Below, piece by piece: positions 9,408-22,000 of a stretch of DNA of 64,000 nucleotides. Made by a program: the position numbers and the translations under genes. The notes under the pieces are model-generated. The model was not told the origin of the DNA. It ran no database searches and saw only the letters and a list, made by a program, of their open reading frames with translations. The stretch spans positions 620,001 through 684,000 of the forward strand of contig JAOWBW010000445.1 in NCBI GenBank assembly GCA_026119855.1, written 5' to 3'. The DNA comes from Campanula takesimana (taxonomy: Eukaryota; Streptophyta; Magnoliopsida; Asterales; Campanulaceae). Numbering within the stretch: the stretch's first letter is position 1; every line of letters starts with the position of its first letter.

Positions 9408-10722
9408 TGATGTGGCGAATTTTGTATATATTATTTCCCTTATTTTTCTATGTATTTTCATTCATTTTGATGTACTTAGACTAGTTTTGATGTATTTGGG
9501 ACATTATTTTATCCTTTGGGCTTTATTGTAATCCGGGGGTAGAATAGTCGTTTTTACTTATTTATTTTTCCGGATGTAATTTTTGGTGAGCTTCAAAGTC
9601 ATGTCTCAAGGATCAAGAATAGTCAAAGTCAAGGAAAAGTCAAAGTCAACCGGAGCGGAGGAGTATAGGACCAAACTGCAAATAACTGGAAGTTGAGGGA
9701 CTGTTTTGCAATTTCTGAAAGTTAGAGGACTAAACTGAAATTATGAAGACTTCAGGGACTGAAACGAAAAATATGGAAAACGGCTGTGCACTTCTGGAAT
9801 GCGAATGATCTGGCAGGATTGTATTCCGTTTTCTTTTTCTTATTATTATTATTCTTATTATTTGGATTTTAAGAGATACTTCCTCCGTCCCATTTTAAAC
9901 TTCAAAATCCTAAAAAGGAAAGTTATTTATACTTTTTTATTTAGTGGGACCTACATATCATACACACAACAACTATCCACTAACTATTCCCTACCCCATT
10001 TTTTCTCTCCTACCCACTTTCTATACTCACAACACTCTACCCCACTATCTATATTTTATAATATAAAGATTCTCATCTTAATTCTTGTGCCCACTTTTTT
10101 TTTAAGTTTAAGATGGGACGGAGGGAGTAGTCATTATTAGTTTAGGAATTAGCATTAGATTAGGTCATTCTTTTTTACTTGAAAAAAGGGACTACGTTCT
10201 TTTCTTTTTCTCTGGAGCTTGTAACCCTTCCATGGAGAACTAAACTCCATAGCTTTGGATTGTGATCTTGAACCTAATCTAGTTTCAATCGAGGTAATTT
10301 TCTTATTCTTTTGTTAATCTATTCATAATTTTGCTTGTTCTGATTTTAGATCTATAATTAGGGTTTGTGGATTTAGCCAATTCACTAGTTTTTTTATGAA
10401 TCTATGCTAGAATTCTCTGTTTTGTGCCAGAATTAGGGTTTTCGCCGTAGCATCTTCACGAATTGTGTATGTGCCATAGCAATTCGGGAAGTAGGCAAAA
10501 TTAAGCGATTATCTAGTAAACCTAGAAAGCGTTCTTGATCTTAGTCTCTTAAATTAAATCAATTAATCTTTAGACCTTTTCTGTCCCAGTTTAGGTTTGA
10601 TTTTAATTAGGGTTTATAGTGAGTGTGCCACTGCTATAGACTAACCAGTAAGAAGAGACAGAGATTGAAAAACATCTCGTGATCAAGTGAATAGGATTAA
10701 CAGAGAAAAAGAAGTACCGATG
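9408..10722 (+). repeat. 5' LTR of the ATHILA-type element, first part
   Basis: Begins TGATGTGGCGAATTTTG and matches 31667 onward almost base for base. It is cut at CGATG (10718-10722) by Sirevirus A and resumes at 24209. The related copy at 31667-32931 supplies the uninterrupted sequence across this point. Confidence 0.85.
9879..10127. mobile_element. Stowaway-type MITE inside the 5' LTR
   Basis: CTTCCTCCGTCCCATTTTAA and the inverse AAGATGGGACGGAGGGAG bound 249 bp flanked by TA. The sister LTR at about 32140 has GAGATAGTCATT with a single TA at this place, which is the empty site and proves the insertion. Confidence 0.92.
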
Positions 10723-12183
10723 TGTTGGGTATGCCCACATATATCTCAGTTTTAATGTATTAGGATTTATTAGATTTGATTGATCCATCACCTAAGTTTT
10801 ATTTCATGGACTTTAGACCCACATGTAAGAAGTATTTATACTTCATTTTTTTAGGTTGTCCATTGTTATAGAATAGGCTTAGAAATAGGGCAAGAAGATC
10901 AAGTTTCAAGAAAAATCACTCAGTGAGTTTGAGCCGCGCTTATGCGCCTCCTGCGCCACGCGCCATGCGCCTCTTCACTCGCGCCTTGCGCCATTTAGAG
11001 CGCGCGCATAAGGATTTCTTCATAAGCTTACGCGCCTCTGCGCCCCTTGTTTTAAGCGCACGCTTACTGTGCGCCTATTGGCTAAATGCGCCTCTTGGCT
11101 CAAACGCGCCTCAAAGTGTTTATTCAAACACTCAGTGATTTATTGAAGACTCGAAGACTTGAAAAGAATTCAAAATTACGCCAATGATCCAACGGTGGTT
11201 AAAAGATGCATATGCGCCTAATCTGTTGACACGCGTCCATAACGGTCACTTTTATGTTGAGTGTCAAAATGGCCATAATATATGCATGCTCCAATCAACG
11301 AACGACAGCTCATCTTATCCACAAGGATTTCCAAACGGCTAGTTTTTTGAAGTTCACTATAAATACCCCATAACTTCAACATTTTGAAGTTGCTGAGTTT
11401 TGCTAAGAATTTCAAGAATTTCTCTCTCAAAGCATTTGTTGAAGATTTGAAGATTGCCTTCGTTTTTCCAGATTTCTCAAGAACATCTTCATACCTTCAT
11501 CCTTAGCCCAGATCTTCAAAGCCTTAACACTTTAGTTTCTTGTGCTCTCCATCTCAAAGATCTAAAGAGCCTTGATTCTAAGAACACACACGCACCTCTT
11601 TAAGATTAATCATTTAGATTCATCTTTTAGAGATACACCGGTTATTGTTTTGGATTTGTTCTTTCATAGTAATAGATCTTGAGTTAGTGTATAAGCTCAA
11701 ACATTGTAATTTGTAACACTCACTCATTATATAAGATCTCGATTAGAAATCCAAGACTAACCATCTTGGTAGAGGACGTAGATCTTTCATTGATCGAACC
11801 TCTCCAAATAGCTTGTGTTATTATCTTGTCATTTCTTTCAAGTTATTATTTTCACTCACTATTTGCTTGTTTACTCATTGTAGATTGATTGAACTGAATT
11901 GTGTTGTGTTTGTTTTATCATTTGCCTTAGTTCCTTATTTCACTCACTTTGAGCCAAAATACTTAGTGTGTGTGTTGCGCTCCCTTTATCACTTTGCGCC
12001 TACTTTCATTACTAAATTCCGCTGTGCATTTCACTCACTCACTTAGGCGCATTTCATAACGCTTACTTGATAAAGTGCGCATTCGCAATTGAGTTTTTCA
12101 AGGGTACGAAAAGAATTTTAAAACAGCTATTCACCCCCCCCTCTAGCTATTTTTCATACCCTTGTTGCCCTTTGGGACCAACA
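10723..12183 (+). repeat. 5' LTR of Sirevirus A
   Basis: TGTTGG...CCAACA, 1,461 bp. Its U3 holds a dense cluster of GCGCCT copies (10935-11125), a TATAAATA box at 11358-11365, then R/U5 up to the primer site. A 71-codon ORF here (10923-11138) merely reads the motif cluster and is not a gene. Confidence 0.95.
11358..11365 (+). promoter_or_regulatory. TATA box of the Sirevirus A LTR
   Basis: TATAAATA, identical in the 3' LTR at 23378-23385. A perfect 8-bp-stem hairpin (AACTTCAA, loop CATT, TTGAAGTT; 11372-11391) follows within 7 nt, close to where transcription should start. Confidence 0.75.
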
Positions 12184-12185
12184 AG

Positions 12186-12198
12186 TGGTATCAGAGCA
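12186..12198 (+). other. primer-binding site of Sirevirus A
   Basis: TGGTATCAGAGCA, complementary to the 3' end of initiator tRNA-Met, 2 nt after the LTR end. This is the usual plant copia primer site. Confidence 0.92.
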
Positions 12199-12257
12199 AA
12201 CACCTTTATAAAACATTTTTCGTTTTTCAAGCTTAACAGCTTGGGTGCCGATTCTAA

Positions 12258-14681
12258 ATGGCAAACTCAAAACCTATGGCAACTGCAAACTACACTCACG
12301 TTCCGGTCTTTGATGAAGATCATTTTGACGTATGGAAATTCAGCATATTGACTCATCTCAACTCAATCGATGAAAGGCTCCATGACACCGTCGTTTATGG
12401 ACCTTATATTCTGATGAAGGCGAATCCAAATCCACGCACCAACGCTGCTCAACCTACTGTCCTAAAACCAAGGGAAGAATGGACCGAGGAAGAAATTAGA
12501 AGAGTCGCAAATGATGGCAAAGCAAGAAACATTCTTCTAAGCACTCTAAGCACGGCGATGAAACAACAAGTCATGCATTGTGCTACTGCAAATGAGCTAT
12601 GGGATGCTATTGAAGAGCATATTGAAGGAGACACCGTTTGCAAGGAGAACAAGAAATACGAAGTTCAAAAGAGATTCAACAATTTCTCTCAACTCCCCGG
12701 TGAAAACTTAAGGCAAACTTATGAACGCTACTGTGAAATTATCAATCTATGTATTTCACTTGGCATGAAGTTTACCAACAAAGACTTGAATGTAAATTTT
12801 CTACAAGCTTTTGGATCAAGATACCTTCATAAATCTAGCGCTCTTGAAGACGCTGGAACTTTAGATGTTTGGACTTTAAGGAACCTATATGCAAATCTCA
12901 AAGTTTACGAACTCAAACTCCAACGAATCAGTGAAACTGAAGGAAAGTCAAAATCTATGGCTATGATGGCGCACAGAGAAGCCGCGCCTACTCCTGCGCC
13001 TACACCTGCGCCTGTACAAGATGAGAAAAGCTCCGATCCCAAAATTTCTACTTCTGAGCTATTAGACATGGATGATGAAGACTTCGCTTTATTTGTGAAG
13101 AAATTTCAAAAGTTCAGAAAATTCTCAAGACCCGGCTCAACCAACAAATTTCAAGGATCTACCAGCAAAGCTCCTCAAAAGTTTTCAAGGAGCAGTGATT
13201 CAAAAAGAAAAGAAGATCTTGTTTGTTTTAATTGCAGGAAACCCGGACATTTTGCATCAAGCTGCCCGATCCCCAAATTTGAATATATGCAGAAGAAGAG
13301 CAGCCATACTCCTAAATTCACTCCCAAGTTCACTCGACACAAGGGAATGGTTGCTGAAGAAGAAGCACCAGCAAATGAGCACAATACTTGGATTGAAACA
13401 GACTCCGATGAGAGCGATGAAGATTCCGATGATGGACTTGTTTGTTTGATGGCAAATGATGATGAAGTTGATGCTTATGATTCTGATGATGACTTCTCCA
13501 AGGATGTTCCCGATATGAATGCCTTGAACAAACCTATCAAGAAATCTGCAGGTTTTCAAGAAGCGAAAAAGAAGAAAGGACCAACCATCAGCGAGCTCGT
13601 TGAACAAGGATTTCTCACTCCGGCTCAAAACGATGGTGGATTGTTATTCTCACGATGTGATCTTGGAGCAAGGAACAAATTGAGAAAAGGAGCATACATT
13701 AGACCACAGGTTGAACCAACTGCTCCAATCTCCAAAATCAATGATGAAGTGATTGCTGAACAAGAAAAATTGTTCAAAAAGGCTGAAAAGGTAATTACTA
13801 GATTTGATAGTATGAAGGAAGCTTTAGCACTATCATGTGATGAAATTTCCCAGCTTAAGACCGAGAAATCTCTACTTAAATCTGAACTCACCCTCCTTAA
13901 GGAGCAGATAAAGAGCATGACTCCTCTTACCGTTAAAAACACTTTTCTAACAGAACAGAACTCACTTCTTAAAGTTCAAAACGATGAATTGGTTGCTCAA
14001 ATCACTGATCTTAAAAAGATTACAAATGAGTGGTCCAATTCTCGTGTCACTATGGAGAATATATTTGAGTCCCAAAAAGTCAGTGGTGATAAAAGTGGCT
14101 TGGGATTCTCATCAACTAGTGACAACTTTAAATGTGATGTCTGTGCTGAAAGAGATAGTGAATTTACCAACCAACAAACTCTTGAAATTCCCAAGGAAAA
14201 ACATTCTAATTCAATGGGTAAAGGACATGAAAAAGTCAAGAGACAAACATTCCATTATGTCTACCCAACGAAGCAATTTGGGAAAGCTAATGGGAAAGAT
14301 ATAGCTACAGATGAACCATCTCCTAGCAAAATCATTCTTGAAAATAGGCGCGCTCCTTCTCCGAGTGCTCATTATGCGCCTAAGAGCCACGCGCCTCATC
14401 GCCGTGCGCCTCCTAGCCCTATGCGCCCTTCGAGAAAAAGCGCTCCAAAATTTCAAAAGAAAGATTTTGTTAAGTCTAGTTCATCTAACCCAAAGAAGAA
14501 TGCCATCCCCAAGAAAAGTAAAGAGTTTGTGAAAACTCACGTGATTGGTGGCTTTCATCATTGTTCCATTTGTGATTGTTCAGGACACAAGGCCGTGGAA
14601 TGCCTTTTGCGATTCACTCCCAATGCCAAAGGACGTAAAAATCCTAAGGTCAAGCAAGAGTGGGTTGTCAAAAGTTGCTAA
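12258..14681 (+). CDS. gag: Sirevirus A gag protein with two zinc knuckles
   Basis: 807 codons, intact. Residues about 10-200 form the copia gag N-terminal domain (FDEDHFDVWKFSI, then ANELWDAIEEHIEGD and a following helical part). A CCHC knuckle CFNCRKPGHFASSC lies at 323-336. An acidic Asp/Ser/Glu region and a long coiled coil (about 500-610) follow. A second CCHC-type motif, CSICDCSGHKAVEC, lies at 769-782. Ala-Pro rich linkers (around residues 243-252 and 696-725) are encoded by GCGCCT repeats. It packages the RNA into particles. The ATG follows the primer site by 60 nt. The TAA at 14679 ends it, and pol starts 37 nt later in another frame. Confidence 0.92.
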   Translation: MANSKPMATANYTHVPVFDEDHFDVWKFSILTHLNSIDERLHDTVVYGPYILMKANPNPRTNAAQPTVLKPREEWTEEEIRRVANDGKARNILLSTLSTAMKQQVMHCATANELWDAIEEHIEGDTVCKENKKYEVQKRFNNFSQLPGENLRQTYERYCEIINLCISLGMKFTNKDLNVNFLQAFGSRYLHKSSALEDAGTLDVWTLRNLYANLKVYELKLQRISETEGKSKSMAMMAHREAAPTPAPTPAPVQDEKSSDPKISTSELLDMDDEDFALFVKKFQKFRKFSRPGSTNKFQGSTSKAPQKFSRSSDSKRKEDLVCFNCRKPGHFASSCPIPKFEYMQKKSSHTPKFTPKFTRHKGMVAEEEAPANEHNTWIETDSDESDEDSDDGLVCLMANDDEVDAYDSDDDFSKDVPDMNALNKPIKKSAGFQEAKKKKGPTISELVEQGFLTPAQNDGGLLFSRCDLGARNKLRKGAYIRPQVEPTAPISKINDEVIAEQEKLFKKAEKVITRFDSMKEALALSCDEISQLKTEKSLLKSELTLLKEQIKSMTPLTVKNTFLTEQNSLLKVQNDELVAQITDLKKITNEWSNSRVTMENIFESQKVSGDKSGLGFSSTSDNFKCDVCAERDSEFTNQQTLEIPKEKHSNSMGKGHEKVKRQTFHYVYPTKQFGKANGKDIATDEPSPSKIILENRRAPSPSAHYAPKSHAPHRRAPPSPMRPSRKSAPKFQKKDFVKSSSSNPKKNAIPKKSKEFVKTHVIGGFHHCSICDCSGHKAVECLLRFTPNAKGRKNPKVKQEWVVKSC

Positions 14682-14718
14682 CCCTAGGACCCAAAAGGAA
14701 TAAAGGGGACCTGCTTAA

Positions 14719-17700
14719 ATGTCTATATTTCAGGTTCTCTGTTTCATGGCTGGATCTTCAAAAGCTAGAAATTATGAATGGATTCTCGATAGTGGGTGTT
14801 CAAGACACATGACTGGAGATGAATCCTTATTAGAAGATGTCCATGAAGAAAGAGGTCCCTCCGTAACATTTGGCGATAATAACAAAGGTCAAGTTGTAGC
14901 ATATGGAAAGCTCAAGAAAGACAAAGTGTGCATTGAAAGAGTCTCACTCGTGGAAGGGCTCAAGCACAACTTATTATCCATATCTCAATTCTGCGACAAA
15001 GGATTAGAATGCCATTTTACTTCAACGCAATGTCTTATCAAGAATGGCAAAACTAGAGCTATCTTACTCACGGGATATCGTAAGACAAATATTTATATTA
15101 TTGATTTTCATAGTATGAACTCTAGTACTAATCTTTGTTTTGTAGCAAAAAGTGTGAACGAAAATAGTTGGCTGTGGCACAAGCGCTTAAGTCACTTGAA
15201 CTTCAAGTATCTATCTAAACTCAGCAGGAATAATCTTGTCAAAGGACTTCCCAAAGTTGCTGATCATCATGACAAAAAGTGCGCCGCATGTCAACTTGGC
15301 AAACAACCGAAGCAGTCATTTTCAAGCAAGTCAAATCCTTCAACTACAAGATGTTTGCAACTGCTTCACATTGATCTATTTGGACCAGTTTCCACCGCAA
15401 GCATTCGTAGAAACAAGTATACTCTAGTTGTGGTGGATGATTATTCAAGATATACATGGGTAGAGATGATGATTACAAAAGATGATTGTTATGATATTCT
15501 CACTACCTTATTTCGACTGCTCCAAACCCAAAAAGAAGATGACATCGTTAGTGTTCGATCCGACAATTGAACAGAATTCAAAAATAACGGTGTTGCTCGA
15601 TATTGTGAAGATCATGGGATAGATCACAACTTTTCAACCGCCGGAGTTCCTCAACAAAATGGCGTCGTTGAACGAAAGAATAGAACGTTGATTGAAGCGG
15701 GAAAGACGATGATAGCTGAAGCTAAATTGCCTAAGTACTTTTGGGAAGAAGCTATCAACACTGCATGTTTTACTCAAAATCGTTCCCTCATCAACAAACT
15801 TCACAACAAGACGCCGTATGAACTTTGGCGTGGTAGAACTCCCAACATTGCATTCTTCAAGATCTTTGGTTGCAAATGCTATATCCTCTACAACGGAAAC
15901 GAACATAGAGGTAAATTCGATGCCAAAGCCGACGAAGGTATTTTTGTTGGGTATGCCAAACACTCTAAAGCTTTTCGTGTTTTCAATAGAACTACATTAG
16001 TGATAGTTGAATCTGTACATGTTACTTTTGATGAACATTCTCTCCTTGAGCCACATTTGGCTCCAAATGTTGCTGATGATTCTATTGAGTTAAATGATAC
16101 AGGTGCTCCTATTTACGTTGCGCCCACTCAAGGTCAGAATCTATCAACACAAGGAAATCCATCTACATCAAATGCGCCTAATTCAATGTATTATGCGCCT
16201 GGTGAATCCTCTATTGCGCCTCACTCAAATGATGCGCCTCATGATTCCTCTTACGCGCCTATTTCTACTGCTGCATCTGGTGTAAACCCAAATTTCAATT
16301 CTGAGCCAGTTCAACCCCCAAATTTCAATGACTTTGAATCTGGTGAAGAGGTACCAATTGAAGATCTTCAAGTTTCTACGACTCAACCTAACTTACCTCC
16401 TGAAATTCGTGAAGTTAGAGGTCACCCAATTGCTAATATCATCGGTGATTTACAAGTTGGTGTTCGTACAAGGAGAGCTACAAACTTTGATGCTTACACT
16501 GCTTTTATCTCTCAAATTGAACCGAAGAAGGCTGATGAAGCACTCCAAGATCCTAATTGGGTTATTGCAATGCAAGAAGAACTCAATCAATTTGAACGAT
16601 GTAAGGTTTGGACTCTTGTTCCAAGACCAAATGATCAAGGAGTGATTGGTACGAAATGGGTGTTCAGGAACAAGATGGATGAGAATGGAACCATCACGAG
16701 AAACAAAGCAAGATTGGTTGCACAAGGCTATAGGCAAGAAGAAGGAATTGATTACGATGAAACTTTTGCGCCCGTAGCAAGACTTGAAGCTATCAGATTA
16801 TTTCTAGCTTACGCCGCTCACAAGAACTTCAAGTTATATCAAATGGATGTGAAGAGCGCGTTTCTAAATGGTGAACTCCAAGAACAAGTCTATGTTGCTC
16901 AACCACCTGGGTTTGAAGATTCACAATTTCCAAATCATGTGTACAAACTCCAGAAAGCTTTGTATGGACTCAAACAAGCACCAAGAGCATGGTATGATAC
17001 ACTATCCAAGTTTCTCATCGAAAAAGGCTTCACTCGCGGTAAAATCGATACAACTCTTTTCATTGCCAAACATAATGGTCATAAATTACTTGTTCAAATT
17101 TATGTTGATGATATTATATTTGGTTCTACTAATGAATTGTTGTGCAAGCGTTTTGAGAAACTAATGAAGAGCAAGTTTGAAATGAGCATGATGGGAGAAC
17201 TCACATTCTTCCTCGGGCTTCAAATCAAGCAAATGAGTGAAGGCATTTTTATCAACCAATCCAAATACACAAAGGACTTAATCAAGAAGTTTGGACTTGA
17301 GAACGCTAAATCATACGATACTCCAATGGCCACCGGCAACAAACTCGACAAAGATCTAAAAGGTAAACGTGTTGATCAAACGCTCTATCGAGGTATGATT
17401 GGCTCACTCCTTTATCTTACTGCTAGCAGGCCCGATATTATGTTTAGTGTTTGTGTTTGTGCTCGTTATCAATCCGACCCTAGAGAAGCACACTTAATTG
17501 CTGTGAAACGTATTATAAGATATCTCTCTGGCACTGTTAACCTTGGACTTTGGTACACCAAAGATTCGAACTTTAAACTTGTAGGTTACTCAGATGCGGA
17601 TTATGCAGCGTGCACAATTGATAGGAAAAGCACAAGTGGCACTTGTCATTTCCTCGGATATAGACTTGTGTCATGGGCGAGTAAGAAACAAGCTTCAGTA

Positions 17701-18045
17701 TCTGTCTCAACAACCGAAGCCGAATATATCGCTGCGGGAAGTTGTTGTTGTCAAATACTCTGGATGAAGCAGCAATTGGTGGACTATGATATCATCGAAG
17801 AAAATTGTCCCATCTACTGCGACAATACATCAACAATTGCGGTTTCTGAAAATCCTGTCATGCACTCAAAGACCAAGCACATCGACATCAAATATCACTT
17901 CCTCAAAGACCACGTGGAAAAAGGCAATATTCATTTGGAACATGTGGGAACCGACTATCAAATCGCCGACATTCTAACTAAAGCACTTGACGCGAAACGG
18001 TTCATGTTTTTGAGAGGTGAAATGGGTATGCTTGAACTCAACTAA
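14719..18045 (+). CDS. pol: Sirevirus A pol: protease, integrase, RT, RNase H (one internal stop)
   Basis: A 1,108-codon frame. WILDSGCSRHMTG near residue 22 is the aspartic protease. The GAG-pre-integrase zinc region (WHKRLSHLN and CAACQLGK) follows, then the integrase core (LLHIDLFGP, VVVDDYSRYTW, VERKNRTLIE). RT has KTKHID-free fingers, QMDVKSAFLNGEL and catalytic YVDDIIFGS; RNase H has GYSDADYAACTIDRKSTSG and STTEAEYIAAGSC. A TGA at 15568-15570, inside integrase, is the only break. The linker between integrase and RT (16121-16262) is built from in-frame GCGCCT units. TAA directly precedes the ATG, so pol is not fused to gag; how it is translated is unclear. Confidence 0.92.
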
Positions 18046-18857
18046 ATTCAATATAGTTTTGTCAATACTAATGATTTTATGTTGTGTTGAGTTATGAGTA
18101 TATTAGGTACAAATGATTAAATCAATTTTTCAAAAGTTTCAAGGAAATTATGCGCCATCTATGCGCCTTACTAACTGCGCGCCCATCTCTCGTTTTCTGC
18201 GCGCACAATATCTGCGCGCCTATCAATTCATGCGCGCGCTCAACCATCTTTGCGCGCCTTGATGTGTAATGCGCCTTGATGAATAATGCGCCTAGATGAG
18301 TATGCGCCTTGCTGAAGTAATGCGCCTCTTCATGCGCGCATTAACTATTGCGGCTCAATCATTTCTCAAAATTCAATTTCAATGATTGAACGTAATAAAT
18401 ACACAAGTACCAGGTATGTTCATTCTGTTCATTTATTATAGGAATCTATGTCTTTTGACATTCCTTTAATTGTTCAAGGGTACTTGTGCAATTAAAATTT
18501 TTCCCTCGTTTTACGCTTTTCGAAAAATTTTATTTTCTGGGATATATTTCTTGCACCCCAAACTTACACCAAAATAGATGTTTTTGGTGTTTGTGCAAAA
18601 ATTAGTCAAAATTGCTCATACACTTAAAGGGAAAGTGGAGCAGTTTTTCAAAAACCTAAATGTCACATCATGACACTTTAGGTCATTCAGCCATTAATGC
18701 CCCTCAAATCCCAAAATCCCTAATTAATGAATGTCCTTTTTGTCATGATGAGCCGCCATTTTCAAAATCCCTCATAAATGCAATCCTTTCAACTTCTCAT
18801 CTTTTTAAATTTTTGACTGTGTTTTTGCTTTATCAGTGCAAATTTTAAACCTAAACC
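18046..18857 (+). repeat. non-coding region behind pol, GCGCCT-rich
   Basis: About seven GCGCCT copies plus GCGCGC variants lie within 18157-18335. The rest is AT-rich with no ORF of note. It ends at the promoter-like sequence of the third ORF. Confidence 0.7.
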
Positions 18858-18865
18858 TATAAAAA
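18858..18865 (+). promoter_or_regulatory. likely internal promoter (TATA box) of the third ORF in Sirevirus A
   Basis: CCTATAAAAAC is followed about 25 nt later by a long CT-rich tract (18889-18960) typical of plant transcription starts and 5' leaders, then by ATG at 19001. A second TATATATA lies at about 18989, just before that ATG. Judged from layout only. Confidence 0.55.
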
Positions 18866-19000
18866 CACATCATCACCTTCCTCTCTTCTCACCTACTCTA
18901 TTTCTCTCTCTCTCCCCGTCTCACTCCCTCTCTCCCAGACTCGTCTCTCTCTCTTCATCTTCATTTTTCTTCTTCATTTTACATTCATATATATAAGTTT

Positions 19001-22000
19001 ATGGGTCCTAAGAAAGCATCAACATCTACACAAGACGATATGGTATGAATTCTCAACCTTTAATCTCCTTATATTTCTTTTTTTTCGTCATTTTCAGTGA
19101 TGTTTTTCGTTTTTTTTTTTTAAACCCGGATTCATTTTCTTTGATTTCTCTTGATTCGATGATCCGTTTTCTATATCGTTTGTTGGGTTGTGTTCTATTC
19201 TTGATTTCGAATCTTTTAAAACCAACATTTTAACGATCAATGCTCTGTTTGTTACAAATCTGAGTTTTTGTTTTCAAAATTTTTCAAAATTTTCGGGCAT
19301 TCTTTTGATCATTGTGCTTTCATTATTGATTTGTTCTTATTTTTGTTTGCATATTTAGATTCCTTGTCGTCATGCGGTCATTTTGATATATTATTTGTCT
19401 AGTTTGGTGAAGTTTCATGATTTTCGTGTTCTTGGTGTTCTTCGAGCATTCAAGGGTCGTTCTTCGTGTTCTTCGTCATTTATGCATGTTTTGGTCTCTA
19501 AAAATTTTCTAACTTGTTTTCGAAAATTTGAACTTTTTGATTTTCATTTCTTTCATTTGAATGCTTGTTGTTTGTTTTTCTTTCTAAGTAAAAATTTTCA
19601 CGTCATGCGCCTATGTACTTCTTTATGCGCCTATTTTTTATGCGCCTGAATGATTTATGCGCCTCTACTTGTATATGCGCTTAAATCATTCTGCGCCTAA
19701 AAACCTTATGCGCCTAACTTCGTACTTAGTCAAATTTCGTTGTTTTTATTTTTTCTTAGTATTCACATAGAACCATATTATGCGCCTTGTAACTAACTCT
19801 ATGCGCCTTCAATATTTTATGCGCCTAATTCAATCATGCGCCTTGATTCTCTATAATTTTGTGCGCCTGTTTCAATTATGCGCCTATATATTTCATACGC
19901 CTATGTTACTTTGATCATTTTATGTTTCTATGCGCCTATATCACTTCTAACATCAATCATTTTTTTCAGGACCTTGCAAATTTCAAACTTGAAGAAACTC
20001 TTGATCTATTGGAGTTATCTGGTGAAGTGATGGGAAGAGAAATAATAGAGACTCTGCGCGTCGCTGGTCTGCTCCCTTTATTCACCATGGACCAAGATTT
20101 CTTCTCTGCGCTCCTCGTGGATGAGTTCTTCTCCACTGCTGTTCTAGTGGAAATTGACGTAAATGGGCGCACTCACTACCGGATTGAGGCGCGCGTTCAA
20201 AATGTTGACGTCCATATTTCATCATCTGTGATTCGACACTTGCTCGGTTTTCCATCTACCGGTGAAGATCGCATTATTGGGCGCCCGATGACTTACTCTA
20301 TTGATGATCAGAACAAGATGGCTGCCTCACTTCTAAATATTCCCACGCTTCAAAACAATATCAAAAACACCGAAATTCGAGATGGTGGAGAACTCTTGAC
20401 TCACATCGCTCACTTGGTGGGAACTTCAATAGTGTTCAAAACTGGGAACGTAAACCGATTCACGGTTGAACAATGGGAATACACAGCTGCTATCATGGCC
20501 ATGGAGAAGCTTCACTGGCCTCATATTCTGTTCAAGACTCTGCGTGAGCAAATTGATAAATTTGTGAAGAACAAAAGTGATGGAAAGACCCGATTCCGCT
20601 CACACTGCCTTATTCTCACAAAACTTTTTCTAACTTACCCTGAGTTAGTTAAGTTTTTGAATGAGAATCCGGAGTACAAGATCAACGATGTTCCAATGTT
20701 TGGTAAAGCTAGTTTGGACCTCAAGAAGCGCAGGAAGAAGCCCACAAAGCGCGCAAAAGGAATCCAAATCAAGACTGTTGAAGGCTTAGTAGATGAAGAC
20801 ACAGAGTCCGATGATGCGCCAGTCCTTAAAAGCGCACCATTATTAAAGAGCGCAGTAAAAGCAAGCGCTAGACAAAGCGCAGATCCAGTGCCAGGCGCAG
20901 ATAAAAGCAAAGGCAAACGGGTAGTTGATGACCCTACTCCTGCGCCTGTCAAACGCACTAGATTTGAAACTGATGATGAGCGAGATCTGAGGCTAGCGCA
21001 GGAAGCCAGCAGGCTTGAGGCTCAACGAAAAAGAGATGAAGACTTTCTAGCCAAACAAGCTGCTGAGTCAGAAAAGTTAGAGCGCATGAAAGGCGCCGGA
21101 TCAAGCGCAGATATTGAGAAAGGGCCTTCTGTTTCCGCGCCTTCCCAGCGCGCTCCTTCTCAACGCGCCCCCACTCCTCGTGCGCCCTCATTCAAATTTC
21201 AACCTTCCAATATGTCAAGGGCACAACTCCTCTCTGATTTCTTCGGCGATGACATTTCAGACATTGAGGAACCCGTTCAGGGGGAGCAAGAGACCATCCC
21301 TCAGCGCACTCCTTCTCCAGTTGCGCCTCCACCTGGACCAGATCCGATCTCAACAGAAACTTTTGATGTTGAAACAGTTGTTGTTGAAACTGTTGAAATT
21401 GAAACTGAAGATGAATTTGAGTCTCCTACTCATTCACCTCCTCCTGCGCCTCCATCTCCTTCTGCGCCCCTTCAAGATTCTGCGCCCCTTCAAGATGATG
21501 CGCCACTCTCTACCCCTGCGCCTCCTCCGTCTGCTCCTGATTTGAGCGAGGTACTTTCCATTCTTCATTCTTTACAGCAGGGGCAAGCCAATTTAGAGCA
21601 AGGACAGGCGCATATAAAGTCTCAATTTGAGCTTCTTACTTCCTTACTCACTGATCAATCTGAAGAGATTGCTGCCATTAAGGGGGAGATGAACTCTCTC
21701 AAGGCCAAACTTTCTGCTCCTTCTCCTCCTCCGGCGCAGACTCAGGTTCAAGCTCATACTGACCAGGCGCAAACCACCGCTTCTGCGCCTACGTTCATAC
21801 CTCAATCTGCTGCGTCTCAATCAAATATGAATGTGCTTGTATCTAAGTTGGATGTCCTGAAAGAGTTGGTCGTCACTCATTTCACTGCTGCTCACTCAAG
21901 CTCCGACAGACGCGCTGAACATATTTCTTCAGATATTATCACGGCTCAAAATGCCATTGAAGCTCACATTCAAATCTTGGAAGAAAACATTTCACAGCAG

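Noticed and set aside
10923..11138. 71-codon ORF, present again at 22943-23158
   Set aside because: It lies in LTR U3 and simply reads the GCGCCT cluster. The two copies are the two LTRs.
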